DNA of 64,000 nt from the NCBI GenBank assembly GCA_016711485.1, contig JADJSX010000023.1, forward strand, positions 960,001-1,024,000, written 5' to 3'. The stretch is from Leptospiraceae bacterium (GTDB lineage: Bacteria > Spirochaetota > Leptospiria > Leptospirales > Leptospiraceae). Shown here piece after piece: positions 28,058 to 37,736 of this stretch. The notes beneath the pieces were generated by a model. It made no database searches. It had not been told where the DNA came from and was given only the letters and a program-made list of their open reading frames with translations. Position numbers and translations under genes: made by a program. Each line of letters starts with the position of its first letter. The stretch's first letter is position 1.

Positions 28058-28998
28058 TTTTTGCCTAACTCGGAAGATTTTGGAGCTTCCCCAAATAATA
28101 ACATAGAAGGATATTTTTTGGCGTTGTTACTTACTTCGCGTAAGTCTTCTGTTACGATTCTAAAATTTTCTACGGCAGTCGAAATATCTTTGTTATTATT
28201 CGTCAACATACTGTTTAATTTATTCATACTTTGAGACATGAGTGTGAGAGAGTCATTTAGTTTATCTGGTAAATCATGCATTTTGGGGTTTGCAATAATT
28301 TTTTTCAATTCCTTATTTGTATCCCTTAACTCTGAAAGAAGAGCGTTTCCGTTAGTTGACATCTCAGAAATTTTCGCTGCTTTTAAGGAGTCATCTAATG
28401 TTACAATAAGAGTATTTAAATTTTTTGCCATTTTTTCAATATCAGCAGCATCTAATTTTTTTAGAAATTCATCCATCGATGCGCCAATTTTTGTAATTGT
28501 GCTCGGAGTAGTGGGCACATAAATTTCTTTTGGTTCCCAACTTATTCCCAAAATTTCACTAGGTTCTGAGGTCTGATAGTCAATTTCTAAATAAGAAGTT
28601 CCTGTTAGCCCCTGAGAAGTTAATTTAATTCGAAGTCCAGTACTGACCATTTGTTTTACGACTGCATCAATTTCACCTCTAGAGCTTAAATTAAAAAAAT
28701 TTTTCACAGCCATTTTTACTAATACATAACGTCCCTGTGAGAAAGTAGCACTATCAGGGTCTAATTTGTATTTGTCTTGAACGAAAGTGATTTCTTTAAC
28801 TGTGCCGACTTTCACTCCTCTAAATTTTACGATAGAGCCCACGTCTAAACCTTGAATTGATTCATCGAAATATGTTTCTACAATAAGATTTTTTTGAAAA
28901 AAACTTCCTGCTCCCAAAATAATAATAAATAGAGTTACTATACATAAACTAGAAATAACAAAAAGCCCGATTTTATAATAATTTAGTCTTTGTCTCAT
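28054..28998 (-). CDS. mlaD: MlaD-family MCE protein
   Basis: The 314 residues have one N-terminal membrane anchor (residues 10-30), a single MCE domain (about 37-120: VETYFDESIQGLDVGSIVKF, RGVKVGTVKEI) and a helical tail of about 150 residues. MCE proteins form hexameric rings that shuttle lipids between membranes. The tail is longer than in E. coli MlaD and is rich in Asn, Leu, Lys and Asp, suggesting coiled coil. It sits between the ATPase (12 bases upstream) and the auxiliary lipoprotein (4-base overlap), as expected for an Mla/Pqi-type transporter. Confidence 0.9.
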   Translation of the reverse strand: MRQRLNYYKIGLFVISSLCIVTLFIIILGAGSFFQKNLIVETYFDESIQGLDVGSIVKFRGVKVGTVKEITFVQDKYKLDPDSATFSQGRYVLVKMAVKNFFNLSSRGEIDAVVKQMVSTGLRIKLTSQGLTGTSYLEIDYQTSEPSEILGISWEPKEIYVPTTPSTITKIGASMDEFLKKLDAADIEKMAKNLNTLIVTLDDSLKAAKISEMSTNGNALLSELRDTNKELKKIIANPKMHDLPDKLNDSLTLMSQSMNKLNSMLTNNNKDISTAVENFRIVTEDLREVSNNAKKYPSMLLFGEAPKSSELGKK

Positions 28999-29010
28999 AT
29001 GAATACCTTT

Positions 29011-29805
29011 TTAAGTGGAATTTATTTCTCTTCTAAAAAACTGACGTACCCACGGATTATCACTATTATCCCTTAGTTCGGCTGGATTACCCGTAGCTAC
29101 GATTTTTTTTACTCTTTTATCTAACATAATCACTCTATCGGCTATTGAATAAATACTTTCTAGTTCATGTGTTACAACTACAAATGTAATATTAAAATTA
29201 CGAGAAAGTTTTTTAATTAAATAGTCTAACTCAGCGGAAGTAATAGGATCTAATCCGGCAGATGGTTCGTCTAAAAAAAGAATTTTAGGATCGAGTGCCA
29301 TAGCTCTTGCAATAGCTGCTCTTTTTTTCATTCCACCGCTAATTTCCGAAGGCATATGTTTTGCATACTTATCAAGTCCAACCATTTGTAATTTCATTTG
29401 TGCGATTAAATGAATCGCTTCTGGTTTAAAATGTGTGAATTCCTGCAATGGCAAACTCACATTTTCAATTAAATTCATAGATCCAAAAAGGGCACCTTGT
29501 TGGTACATTACACCAATTTTATTTTGAATTGTTTTACGTTCTTCTTCTGTTGAACGTCCAATGTTTTGTCCTTCAATGAGTATTTCGCCGCTTTCTGGTT
29601 CAATGAGTCCAATCATATGTTTTAAAAGTGTGCTTTTTCCACAACCAGACCCACCTAAAATTACAAAAATTTCTCCGGGGTTAACATTAAAATTGATATT
29701 ATCTATGATGATATCACCACCCATAATAGCAGTGAAATTTTTTACTTCTATGATTGGTTTTTCATCTTGAGTATGCATGATTAATTTATCTAATAATGAA
29801 TGCAC
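29011..29805 (-). CDS. mlaF: MlaF-type ABC transporter ATP-binding protein
   Basis: The 264 residues contain a complete ABC ATPase: Walker A GGSGCGKST, Q-loop MYQQGALFGSM, signature SGGMKKRAAIARAM and Walker B ILFLDEPSAGLDP, followed by the switch His in VVTHEL. The ISGGMKKR variant of the signature is typical of the MlaF branch. It powers lipid transport by the MlaE-type permease encoded just upstream. The annotated start is GTG; an ATG at 29778 (MHTQDEKPIIEVKNF) is equally possible, and neither has a clear ribosome site. Confidence 0.93.
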   Translation of the reverse strand: MHSLLDKLIMHTQDEKPIIEVKNFTAIMGGDIIIDNINFNVNPGEIFVILGGSGCGKSTLLKHMIGLIEPESGEILIEGQNIGRSTEEERKTIQNKIGVMYQQGALFGSMNLIENVSLPLQEFTHFKPEAIHLIAQMKLQMVGLDKYAKHMPSEISGGMKKRAAIARAMALDPKILFLDEPSAGLDPITSAELDYLIKKLSRNFNITFVVVTHELESIYSIADRVIMLDKRVKKIVATGNPAELRDNSDNPWVRQFFRREINST

Positions 29806-29827
29806 TCATTTGAATTAGTCAATAAAT

Positions 29828-30952
29828 TTACAATCCAAGAAAATAAAATATTACCGAAAAAATTCCATCTAATACTGCGATTGAGATAATCCCATTTACA
29901 ACAGATTTTGTGGTAGACTCACCCACAGAACTTGCCCCAGTATTTGTATTTAATCCGTGAAAACAACCAATTGCAGATATGACGGCTCCAAATAGAGTCG
30001 CCTTAAAAAGTCCACCTATCATATCACCATTTTTAACTGCGGATAACACTTGATTAACGAAAGTTATGAAAGGATATTGAAGTGACATCATAACTACTGC
30101 ACATCCAATGAGACCAGCTAAATTAAAAAAAATCGTAAGCATGGGACTAATGAGAATACCCGCTATTAAACGCGGGATAACTAGGAACTGTAAAGGATTT
30201 AATCCCATTGTAGTAATTGCATCTATCTCTTCACTGACTTTCATGGTGCCGATTTCTGCGGAAAAAGAGGATGCTGTTCTACCGGCAATGATTACTGCAG
30301 TCATTAAGGGACCTAATTCTCTAAACAGTGACATTGATACTAAGTTTGCTACAAAAATTTCAGCTCCAAATCTTTGCATTGGAATTGCGGATTGGAAAGA
30401 CATAATTAGTCCAAGTAAAAATCCAATCAACAAAATTATAGGGAGTGCGTTAACACCTGCGTGTTCTGATATTTTAAATACTTCTAACCATTTTATTTTT
30501 TTGGGCTGTCGAAAGGAGAAAAATAGTAACGCTGCACATTCTCCAATAAAGTTAATTATAAATTTTGCTTCTTCCCAAACTTTTACAGTCTGAAATCCAA
30601 TTTTTTCGGGGGTACTCCAATTATCTTGAAAGTTTACAAGGGCTTTTACTTCTGCCTCGTGAGTGAAAAAATTTAAGAGGTCTTCAAATTTTTTTTCAAG
30701 TCCTTGAATTTGAATTTCGGCATGATGTCTCTTTGCAGTTTTTTTAAAATGAAATAAGAGCGCAATTCCGACACCTTCACAATCATGAATTCCATTTGCA
30801 TTTATAATTAACTTTTTAAACTTATGATCATGTAAAATTTTGTCAGTCTCCTCCCATATTTTGGGAGTAGAGTTAACATTGAGTATCCCCTTTACTTCCA
30901 ATACAAGATTATCTTGTTCGATAAAAAAGGAGTGTTCTGCAAGCGAATTCAT
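29828..30952 (-). CDS. mlaE: MlaE-type ABC permease with N-terminal STAS domain
   Basis: The 374 residues are a fusion. Residues 1-110 form a STAS-like domain (LVLEVKGILNVNSTPKIWEE and LIINANGIHDCEGVGIALL), the equivalent of MlaB, and residues about 130-374 form the MlaE permease with RFGAEIFVANLVSMSLFREL, GRTASSFSAEIGTMKV and EEIDAITTMGLNPLQFLVIP. It forms the membrane channel for phospholipid exchange with MlaF and MlaD. The fused STAS domain is common in spirochaetes and other diderms and removes the need for a separate MlaB. It starts 4 bases after the stop of the RND pump gene. Confidence 0.92.
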   Translation of the reverse strand: MNSLAEHSFFIEQDNLVLEVKGILNVNSTPKIWEETDKILHDHKFKKLIINANGIHDCEGVGIALLFHFKKTAKRHHAEIQIQGLEKKFEDLLNFFTHEAEVKALVNFQDNWSTPEKIGFQTVKVWEEAKFIINFIGECAALLFFSFRQPKKIKWLEVFKISEHAGVNALPIILLIGFLLGLIMSFQSAIPMQRFGAEIFVANLVSMSLFRELGPLMTAVIIAGRTASSFSAEIGTMKVSEEIDAITTMGLNPLQFLVIPRLIAGILISPMLTIFFNLAGLIGCAVVMMSLQYPFITFVNQVLSAVKNGDMIGGLFKATLFGAVISAIGCFHGLNTNTGASSVGESTTKSVVNGIISIAVLDGIFSVIFYFLGL

Positions 30953-30956
30953 TAGG

Positions 30957-33900
30957 TTACTCTAAATCGACAAAATTTTGTTTTGATTTCTTTTTTGTAT
31001 TGGGTTTTGTTTTATTTGGTAAATTTTCCGATACAGGTTCTTCTGGCACTTTATTTTCTATTTCTGTGATGTAGTCGGCACTTGGTATCGGTATTCCATC
31101 CACTTCTGGAAAATCAGGTGCAATGTCTTTTAAGAGATACTCCATGGCAATTGGTAGAAGTAATCGCGAAAGTAAAGTTGCTACTAATACTCCACCTATT
31201 ACAACTGTAGCAAGAGGTCTTTGTACTTCTGCGCCTGCGTTTGACGAAATCGCCATCGGTATAAATCCTATCGCAGCTATCGACTCTGTTGTCATGATAG
31301 GACGAAGGGATAAAATGGATGCTTTAATAACTGCTTGCGAAAGTTTAATTCCTTCTTCCAATTGTTCACGTAATACAGAGGCATAGACAACTCCATTTAA
31401 CACTGCTATTCCACTGACGGCAATAAACCCTACCCCAGCAGGAATACTAAATGGCAGTCCTCTTAAAACAAGACTTAAAATTCCACCCGATACCGCGAGA
31501 GGTACAACCATAAATACACCTATCGCATAACGTACACTTCCGAATGCCGCGATCAACATAGAAAAAATAATAACCATTGCAATTGGAACAACAAGGGCTA
31601 ATCTGTTTTTGGCGCGAGTGAAGTTTTCAAATTGCCCACCCCACTCTACGTGGTATCCCTCAGGCAAACTTGAAGTAACCTTTTGAGTTTTTTCTTTTGC
31701 CTCGTTGATATAACTTACAAGATCTCTACCTCTAATATTAACTTCCACAAAAAGTCTTCTTTTTAGTGCTTCTCGTGTAATGGAAGCAGGTCCCTCTTCA
31801 ATTTTAATATCTGCAATTTGACCAAGTGGAACTGTATTTCCAAAAGAAGTCATAACAGGAATATTTTCAATAAATTCAATTTCTCTAAAATCTACATCGA
31901 GTCTTACGACTAAATCAAATCGTTTAAGTCCTTCAAACACCTTACCAGCATTTCTTCCAATTCGTAAAGTCTCTACGATGTCTAACATTTCGTTCGCCGA
32001 CACACCATAACGTGCCATCTTAGCTCGATTTGCTTTAATTTCCAACAAGGGAAGACCTAAAACCCTTTGAACTCTTAAATCTCCTGTTCCCTCAATACCT
32101 TTTAGAACTTCAGCTAGATTTTCTCCAATTTTTTTCAATTGAACTAGATCATCTCCGTATACTTTAATTACTATATCTGCTTTCGAACCGGCTAATAGTG
32201 CATTAACCCTATTTTCAATTGGTTGTGACATACTGATATAACTTGAAGGGACACTGGAAAGAATTTTTTCCTTCATAATAGTCATGAGCGCTTCTCTATC
32301 TTTGGCAGTAGTCCACTCTTTTTTATCTTTGAGTTTAATCATCATTTCACCCTCATCAGTTCCGACAGGCTCTGCGGCAGACTCACCCCGACCTGTTTTT
32401 GAAATGGCACTTATGACTTCAGGAAATTGAAGTAATACTTTTTCAATCTCCGTATTCAAATCTCTAGAGTGATTGATAGATGTGGATGGAAGTCGCTTAA
32501 CGTCTATATTCAATTCCCCTTCGTCAATTCTAGGCAGAAATTCAGCTCCCAGAGTCATTCCGGCAATCAGAGAAAATACAAATACTCCAATAGAAATTAA
32601 TACCACTTGTTTACGCTTTGTAAGTCCGTAGTCTAGAAATATTCTATATTTTTCTTCGAGTACATCCCAGTAGTGACTATGATGAAATTCTGGATTTTCA
32701 AAAAGGTAAGATACGCCAGCCGGAAATGTGGTAAGTGAAAATAAAAGTGCCGCCGCAAGCGCCAAAGCTACAGTAATCGCCATTGGACGAAACATTCTAC
32801 CTTCGACACCTTCTAATACCATAAGCGGTAAATAAACCAACATGATAATCGCTACCGAAAAAGCTGCAGCCCGAGCAACTCGGATGCAGCTACTTTGTAT
32901 TAGTTCCACTGAACGAATTCGTTTTTCTGCATCGTCTAAACTATCGGGGAATAATGATTTTTTTGCAATGAATCCAGCCATAACAGACTCTAACATGACA
33001 ATGGGTCCATCCACAAGTAACCCAAAGTCAAGAGCACCCAAACTCATTAAATTACCTACGACACCGATCTGGCGCATGAAGATAACTGCGATTAACATAG
33101 AAATTGGAATAGCTGAAGCGACTAACGCACCACCTTTGACCGTTCCTAATGAAATAATCAATGCGACAAATACTAAAATTGCTCCTTCGGCTAAGTTGAT
33201 AAATACTGTTTTTAAAGCTCGATTGATAAATTCGGATCTGTCATAATAAGGTTCAATTTTCATCCCTTCAGGGAGATCTTTTTTTAATTCTTCTACTCTT
33301 TTTTTAATGACTTCTACTACTTCACGAGAATTTTCTCCAATGAGCATCATTACTGTTCCACTCACGACCTCACCCTGTCCTCCCTTAGTTGCAAGTCCAA
33401 ATCGAATCGAAGGACCGATTTTTATAGTGGCAATATTTCCAAGTAAAAGGGGTGTCCCATCTTTTTCTGTTTGAATGGCAGTTGACGCAAGCTCTTCGAG
33501 AGACTTAAATTGTCCTTCCCCTCGGATAACTATTTGCTCATTTCCTTTCATTACATAACCGCCGCCGGCATTGCGGTTAACTTCCTGTAACCGGTCAAGC
33601 AATTCTGAAAATGTAATATTGTGGGAAGCCAGTCTTCTTGGATCAATTAAAATCTGATATTGCCGGACTTCTCCACCCATTGTGTTTACATCAATTACAC
33701 CTGGAAGTGCTTTAATTTTCTTGGATAATTCCCAATCCATATAGGTTCGAAGTTCCATTGGACTATGTCTATCGGAGGTTAGCACAAACTCATAAATATC
33801 CCCAAGTCCAGTGGCAACTGGTGATAATCCAGGTGTTCCATATCCGGGTGGAATTTCATTTTCAACATCTTTTAGTCTTTCATTAATTAATTGTCTGGCA

Positions 33901-34214
33901 AACCAAATATTCACATGATCTTTAAAAACAATCGTAACACTACTTACACCGGTTCTAGAAATAGAACGGATCTCTTCTACGTTTGGAAGACCGGTCATGG
34001 CAATTTCTACAGGATAGGTGATAAATTGTTCTACTTCAATAGGAGATAACCCAGGAGAAGGGGTAACGACTGATACCTGCACGTTGGTCACATCGGGCAC
34101 AGCGTCCACAGATAAGTGAATTGCATTGTATAGTCCAATGAGAGAAATAAGAGCTGTAACTACAATAACCGCAAATCGTTTACGAATCGAAAACGCAATT
34201 AGGGCTTCAATCAT
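30957..34214 (-). CDS. czcA: Heavy-metal efflux RND pump, CzcA family
   Basis: The 1085 residues match an HME-RND pump. The N-terminus MIEALIAFSIRKRFAVIVVT is typical, there are twelve membrane segments, two large periplasmic loops and the charged TM4 motif DFGLLVDGPIVMLE (about residues 395-408), which carries the two Asp and one Glu of the proton relay of CzcA-type pumps. The C-terminal tail is long and lysine-rich. It exports divalent or monovalent metal ions (Co, Zn, Cd, Cu or Ag; not resolvable here) by proton antiport. It overlaps the adaptor gene upstream by 4 bases and is followed within 4 bases by mlaE. Confidence 0.93.
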   Translation of the reverse strand: MIEALIAFSIRKRFAVIVVTALISLIGLYNAIHLSVDAVPDVTNVQVSVVTPSPGLSPIEVEQFITYPVEIAMTGLPNVEEIRSISRTGVSSVTIVFKDHVNIWFARQLINERLKDVENEIPPGYGTPGLSPVATGLGDIYEFVLTSDRHSPMELRTYMDWELSKKIKALPGVIDVNTMGGEVRQYQILIDPRRLASHNITFSELLDRLQEVNRNAGGGYVMKGNEQIVIRGEGQFKSLEELASTAIQTEKDGTPLLLGNIATIKIGPSIRFGLATKGGQGEVVSGTVMMLIGENSREVVEVIKKRVEELKKDLPEGMKIEPYYDRSEFINRALKTVFINLAEGAILVFVALIISLGTVKGGALVASAIPISMLIAVIFMRQIGVVGNLMSLGALDFGLLVDGPIVMLESVMAGFIAKKSLFPDSLDDAEKRIRSVELIQSSCIRVARAAAFSVAIIMLVYLPLMVLEGVEGRMFRPMAITVALALAAALLFSLTTFPAGVSYLFENPEFHHSHYWDVLEEKYRIFLDYGLTKRKQVVLISIGVFVFSLIAGMTLGAEFLPRIDEGELNIDVKRLPSTSINHSRDLNTEIEKVLLQFPEVISAISKTGRGESAAEPVGTDEGEMMIKLKDKKEWTTAKDREALMTIMKEKILSSVPSSYISMSQPIENRVNALLAGSKADIVIKVYGDDLVQLKKIGENLAEVLKGIEGTGDLRVQRVLGLPLLEIKANRAKMARYGVSANEMLDIVETLRIGRNAGKVFEGLKRFDLVVRLDVDFREIEFIENIPVMTSFGNTVPLGQIADIKIEEGPASITREALKRRLFVEVNIRGRDLVSYINEAKEKTQKVTSSLPEGYHVEWGGQFENFTRAKNRLALVVPIAMVIIFSMLIAAFGSVRYAIGVFMVVPLAVSGGILSLVLRGLPFSIPAGVGFIAVSGIAVLNGVVYASVLREQLEEGIKLSQAVIKASILSLRPIMTTESIAAIGFIPMAISSNAGAEVQRPLATVVIGGVLVATLLSRLLLPIAMEYLLKDIAPDFPEVDGIPIPSADYITEIENKVPEEPVSENLPNKTKPNTKKKSKQNFVDLE

Positions 34215-35410
34215 TTTAGATACTCGCTCTTCAATAGAAAAGAACCTTCAGAAACTATGTTTTTTTCTTGCGGAATTCCTGATTTAATTTCTATATCATC
34301 GTCAATCGCTTCTCCTGTCACAACTTCCTTGGCTTCAAAAGAACCATCCGAGTTTACAAGAAACACAATCGACTTACCTTCGATTTTATGGACTGCTTCC
34401 GCTGGGACAACCATGATTTTGCGGGATTTACTTTCTGATATAAGCCCTTGCACTTTGGCGCTGATAGTTTGCCCTGGCTTGAGTTTGGACTCGGCATTAT
34501 TTACTTCTAAACGAATTTCAGCAGTATGTTTTACTTGATCGATTACTTCACTTACGTGGGCAACCACTGCTTTGACAGTTTCTGGTTTCTCTCCTAATGT
34601 ATAAATGGATGATTCCGCACCAATTTTAACTGAATACAAATCTTTTTCATATACATCGAGCAAAATCCAAAGTTTGCGTAAATCAGCAACTACAAATAAA
34701 TTTTCTTCGTGGTTAACGGATTGACCATTGATTGCTTTTCTATCTGTTACTGTTCCATTAATAGGGCTACGTATAATTAACCCCTGCTGTTTTTGTGTTC
34801 CAGAATCTAGATTATTGATTTCTTGTTTAGAAAGTCCAAAAATTTCGAGAGTATTATAACTCGTTTCCATTTCTGTTTTAACGGTTTTATATTCCATATT
34901 TGCAAGTTCAAATTCTCTAGCTGATATAATTTTTTTTTCGAATAGTTCGTTAGCTCTTTGTGCTTGTACGCGGAGTGCGTCTAAACGAACTTTAGATTTT
35001 AGGTAATTAGATTGAGCATTACTTAACTCAACGGAGGATATTACGGCTAACGGACTGCCAGCTCTAACATTATCCCCCTCTTTTACGAAAACAGATGTAA
35101 TCCTGCCTGTTACACGAGAGCCAACATTTGCAAGATTCTCTAAATCATAGGAAACTTTTCCAGGTAAAACAATTTCTTCATAAAATCCTCTCTCTCTTAG
35201 TTTTACATAAGAAAGAGGATGAGACTTTAAAATATCTTCTGGAATAAATATCTTTCTATCTTTTGTTTCTTGAATAGCTTCTGTTTTAGTTGTTTTAGAA
35301 GTTACCTTTTGGTAAATGAAAAAAACTCCAACGATTACAACGATAATTGCAAGATACCAGATTTTGTTAATGTTCTTTCCGAATTCGATTAATTTTTCTC
35401 GTTTACTCAT
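34211..35410 (-). CDS. czcB: RND efflux membrane-fusion (adaptor) protein, CzcB-like
   Basis: The 399 residues begin with an inner-membrane anchor (residues 18-35, IWYLAIIVVIVGVFFIYQ). Next come a split lipoyl domain (NVGSRVTGRITSVFVKEGDNV and LIIRSPINGTVTDRKAINGQ) around a coiled-coil hairpin (about residues 125-190), and beta-barrel and membrane-proximal domains (LWILLDVYEKDLYSVKIG, LKPGQTISAKVQ). It bridges the pump and the outer-membrane channel in the periplasm. No His-rich metal-binding N-terminal extension is seen, unlike canonical CzcB. Its start lies inside the last codons of the upstream channel gene. Confidence 0.9.
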   Translation of the reverse strand: MSKREKLIEFGKNINKIWYLAIIVVIVGVFFIYQKVTSKTTKTEAIQETKDRKIFIPEDILKSHPLSYVKLRERGFYEEIVLPGKVSYDLENLANVGSRVTGRITSVFVKEGDNVRAGSPLAVISSVELSNAQSNYLKSKVRLDALRVQAQRANELFEKKIISAREFELANMEYKTVKTEMETSYNTLEIFGLSKQEINNLDSGTQKQQGLIIRSPINGTVTDRKAINGQSVNHEENLFVVADLRKLWILLDVYEKDLYSVKIGAESSIYTLGEKPETVKAVVAHVSEVIDQVKHTAEIRLEVNNAESKLKPGQTISAKVQGLISESKSRKIMVVPAEAVHKIEGKSIVFLVNSDGSFEAKEVVTGEAIDDDIEIKSGIPQEKNIVSEGSFLLKSEYLK

Positions 35411-36857
35411 TTACATTCCCCAATTTGCCTATCGCCGCTCGAAATACTTCAATTGAATTATAATAAAGATATAATTGTTCGTAGTATCCTCTTAGGACGG
35501 TAAGGTAGTTTTTTTCTGCTTCCAAAAATGTTACAAGATTAGAAGCACCTCTGATATATGCAAGGCGGTACTTTTCTTGAACATCTTTATTTTTATCTAA
35601 AAGTTTAATCTCTCGGTAATTGGAAAGTAACTCCTCTCGAGAGTTTACTTCTCGTAATGCGGCGCGAATTTCAGAGTAAATTTGTTTACGTTTAGATTCT
35701 ACTTCCAACTGACTCTTTTTGTAATTTTCTTCTGCTTTTAAAATTTCGCCTTGATTACGATCAAAGATTTTCAAAGGCACACTTGCGAATACTCCCGCAT
35801 ACTGCTCATTACCCTTCAAACGAACTTCCCCACCAAAATTTACAAAAGGAGTATAACCTTCTTTTTTTCGAAGATCAATTGCAAGTTTACTTTGCACTGC
35901 TCTTGATTTAAGTGCTTGTAAATCCGGTCTATCTTCAATGTTGAAATTATTTAGATTTACCCCCAATTCTTCCGTGGTAAAGTATTTAAGATTTCCTTTG
36001 AAATTTAAAATTCGATTGCTAGGAGCAATTCCGATTAGAAAGCGTAATTCCTTTGCGATTTGCGTACGAAGAATATCTGCATCTTTATAATCCTTTTCAA
36101 TTCGAATTCTCTCTAATTGTAAACGATCATATTCCAATACCGCAATATCGCCCTTATCCGCACGAAATTTATTTAACTCTAAAAGGTCTTTGTAGTTTTC
36201 GTAAAATTCTTTCTGAAAGTCGATGAGCTCTGTAATGTATAGATGCAACCAATAATTTTGTCTGAGTCTCAGTCTAAATAGCCTATCAAAATCAGCAAAT
36301 TGTGCAATCTGAGCATGAAAACCCTGGCTCGCGACTTTCATTTTTTGGTTTCGAATGATTCCGAAATCAGTCTCCCAAGAAACTGAAGGGGCTATTTCTG
36401 GTAATCCGCCAGCTCCACCAGGAATTTGTTGCTGAAAAACCTGAAATCCTCCGCCACTAGTTCCGGCCGTGGCTCCGTAACTCGTTCCAGTTTCCCGAAT
36501 ATTCATGGGAATGAATTGCTGCTGATAAGCAATTACTGGATTTCGATAGAGTGCTGCCGTAATTAAATCACCCCGAGCAATTCCAATATTTTGTTTTTCC
36601 GCTAGATAGAGAGGATTATTAGCAATTGCATAATTCTCAATTTCTTCTAAACTCCAATTTTGAATTTTTTGTTCAATGTCGTTAAAATTTTCTGCGGTAT
36701 ACAAATCCTTTGGAACTACTATTGAATCTCTTTTGGAGTCATTCTTTGATTCTTTATTTGCTGAAACAGGGGGTAATTTATCATTAACCCCTGTTTTAGT
36801 TGATTGCGAAAATAAAGAAATACAAAAACTTAAAAATAGAAGTAAGGTTAACCTCAT
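35403..36857 (-). CDS. RND efflux outer-membrane protein (TolC/CzcC family)
   Basis: The start is set at ATG 36857 (MRLTLLLFLSFCISLFSQ), which gives a signal peptide and lies 1 base after the pyrophosphatase stop; a longer frame would overlap that gene. The 484 residues have the outer-membrane-factor repeat: two long helical halves, with NPLYLAEKQNIGIARGDLITAAL near the N-terminus and RLAYIRGASNLVTFLEAEKNYL near the C-terminus. As a trimer it would form the exit duct for the metal pump encoded downstream. Confidence 0.9.
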   Translation of the reverse strand: MRLTLLLFLSFCISLFSQSTKTGVNDKLPPVSANKESKNDSKRDSIVVPKDLYTAENFNDIEQKIQNWSLEEIENYAIANNPLYLAEKQNIGIARGDLITAALYRNPVIAYQQQFIPMNIRETGTSYGATAGTSGGGFQVFQQQIPGGAGGLPEIAPSVSWETDFGIIRNQKMKVASQGFHAQIAQFADFDRLFRLRLRQNYWLHLYITELIDFQKEFYENYKDLLELNKFRADKGDIAVLEYDRLQLERIRIEKDYKDADILRTQIAKELRFLIGIAPSNRILNFKGNLKYFTTEELGVNLNNFNIEDRPDLQALKSRAVQSKLAIDLRKKEGYTPFVNFGGEVRLKGNEQYAGVFASVPLKIFDRNQGEILKAEENYKKSQLEVESKRKQIYSEIRAALREVNSREELLSNYREIKLLDKNKDVQEKYRLAYIRGASNLVTFLEAEKNYLTVLRGYYEQLYLYYNSIEVFRAAIGKLGNVNE

Positions 36858-36858
36858 T

Positions 36859-37485
36859 CTATTTTGGAAATTTATCTTTGTAATCCTGTAAAGATATTTG
36901 AATAATTTGTTTTGCTTCTTGTGCACCATAAACTCCTGTAATTTCAACTAATGGGGGATCGCTTTGGTCTGGCATTACTTTGTAAGTTAAAAAGTAATGC
37001 TTTAACTTATTGATCAAGTCTGCGGGGCAATGATGAATATCTTGCATGTGACCAAAAATCGAATCTCCTTTTAATATAGCGATAATTTTATCGTCTGCTT
37101 CATTTTTATCAATCATTCGCATGCCACCAATCGGAACAACACTCATCAAAATATTTCCATGTGTGATTGCACTTGAGGTTAATACGCATATATCTAATGG
37201 ATCTCCGTCACCTTCAATGTCTTTCTTTCCGGTTTTATCCATACAAAACTTTGCGACTTTGTCACCGCAATAAGATTGTGGGATGAATCCATACAAAGAA
37301 GGACAGTGGTTTGAATATTTTTGTGGACGATCAAGGCGTATGTATCCTGATTTTTTATCCACTTCATACTTCACAGTGTCAGTAGGTAACATTTCTATAA
37401 ATGCATCTACTTCATCAGGGACTTTTGCACCAGGAGAAATTCCATGCCAAGGGTGTAAAACGTAATCGGATTTTATCTTACTCAT
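36859..37485 (-). CDS. ppa: Inorganic pyrophosphatase (class I)
   Basis: The 208 residues carry the class I signature DGDPLDICVL with its three acidic metal ligands, the substrate-binding KYEVDKKSGYIRLDR block and YGFIPQSYCGD. The enzyme hydrolyses pyrophosphate to phosphate in the cytoplasm and pulls biosynthetic reactions forward. It is the first gene of the minus-strand run that continues into the metal efflux and lipid transport genes, 1 base from the next start, so it is likely co-transcribed with them, an unusual neighbour for a housekeeping enzyme. Confidence 0.95.
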   Translation of the reverse strand: MSKIKSDYVLHPWHGISPGAKVPDEVDAFIEMLPTDTVKYEVDKKSGYIRLDRPQKYSNHCPSLYGFIPQSYCGDKVAKFCMDKTGKKDIEGDGDPLDICVLTSSAITHGNILMSVVPIGGMRMIDKNEADDKIIAILKGDSIFGHMQDIHHCPADLINKLKHYFLTYKVMPDQSDPPLVEITGVYGAQEAKQIIQISLQDYKDKFPK

Positions 37486-37684
37486 AATCGCAAACTAAAA
37501 GTTCATACATATTTGTAAATTGAATTTCATAAAAATATTCTTAGAATACGGGAATCACTCATAGGATCTTTTTAGAAAATCGGTATAGATAAAATTTATA
37601 GGGGAAAACTCCTATATTCAATTGAAAATACCTATAAGATAATAGAGAAAATAGAATTTGAAAATATTTTTTTCTGCTCCATTG

Positions 37685-37730
37685 GGAACTTTTTAAACTT
37701 TTGTGATTTCTAATAATTGAAACTAGGAGG
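37685..37730 (+). promoter_or_regulatory. Candidate sigma-E-like promoter and strong ribosome site of htrA
   Basis: GGAACTT (37685-37691) and TCTAAT (37709-37714) are 17 bases apart, close to the -35/-10 layout of sigma-E-type ECF promoters. AGGAGG (37725-37730) is a near-ideal Shine-Dalgarno before the ATG at 37737. Further upstream, TATAGGGG and CTCCTATA (about 37597-37616) form an imperfect inverted repeat that could be an operator. Confidence 0.45.
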
Positions 37731-37736
37731 TAAAAT

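Noticed and set aside
30957..34214. Drug (HAE1) rather than metal RND pump
   Set aside because: The TM4 motif DFGLLVDGPIVMLE and the neighbours fit the heavy-metal branch better than HAE1 pumps.
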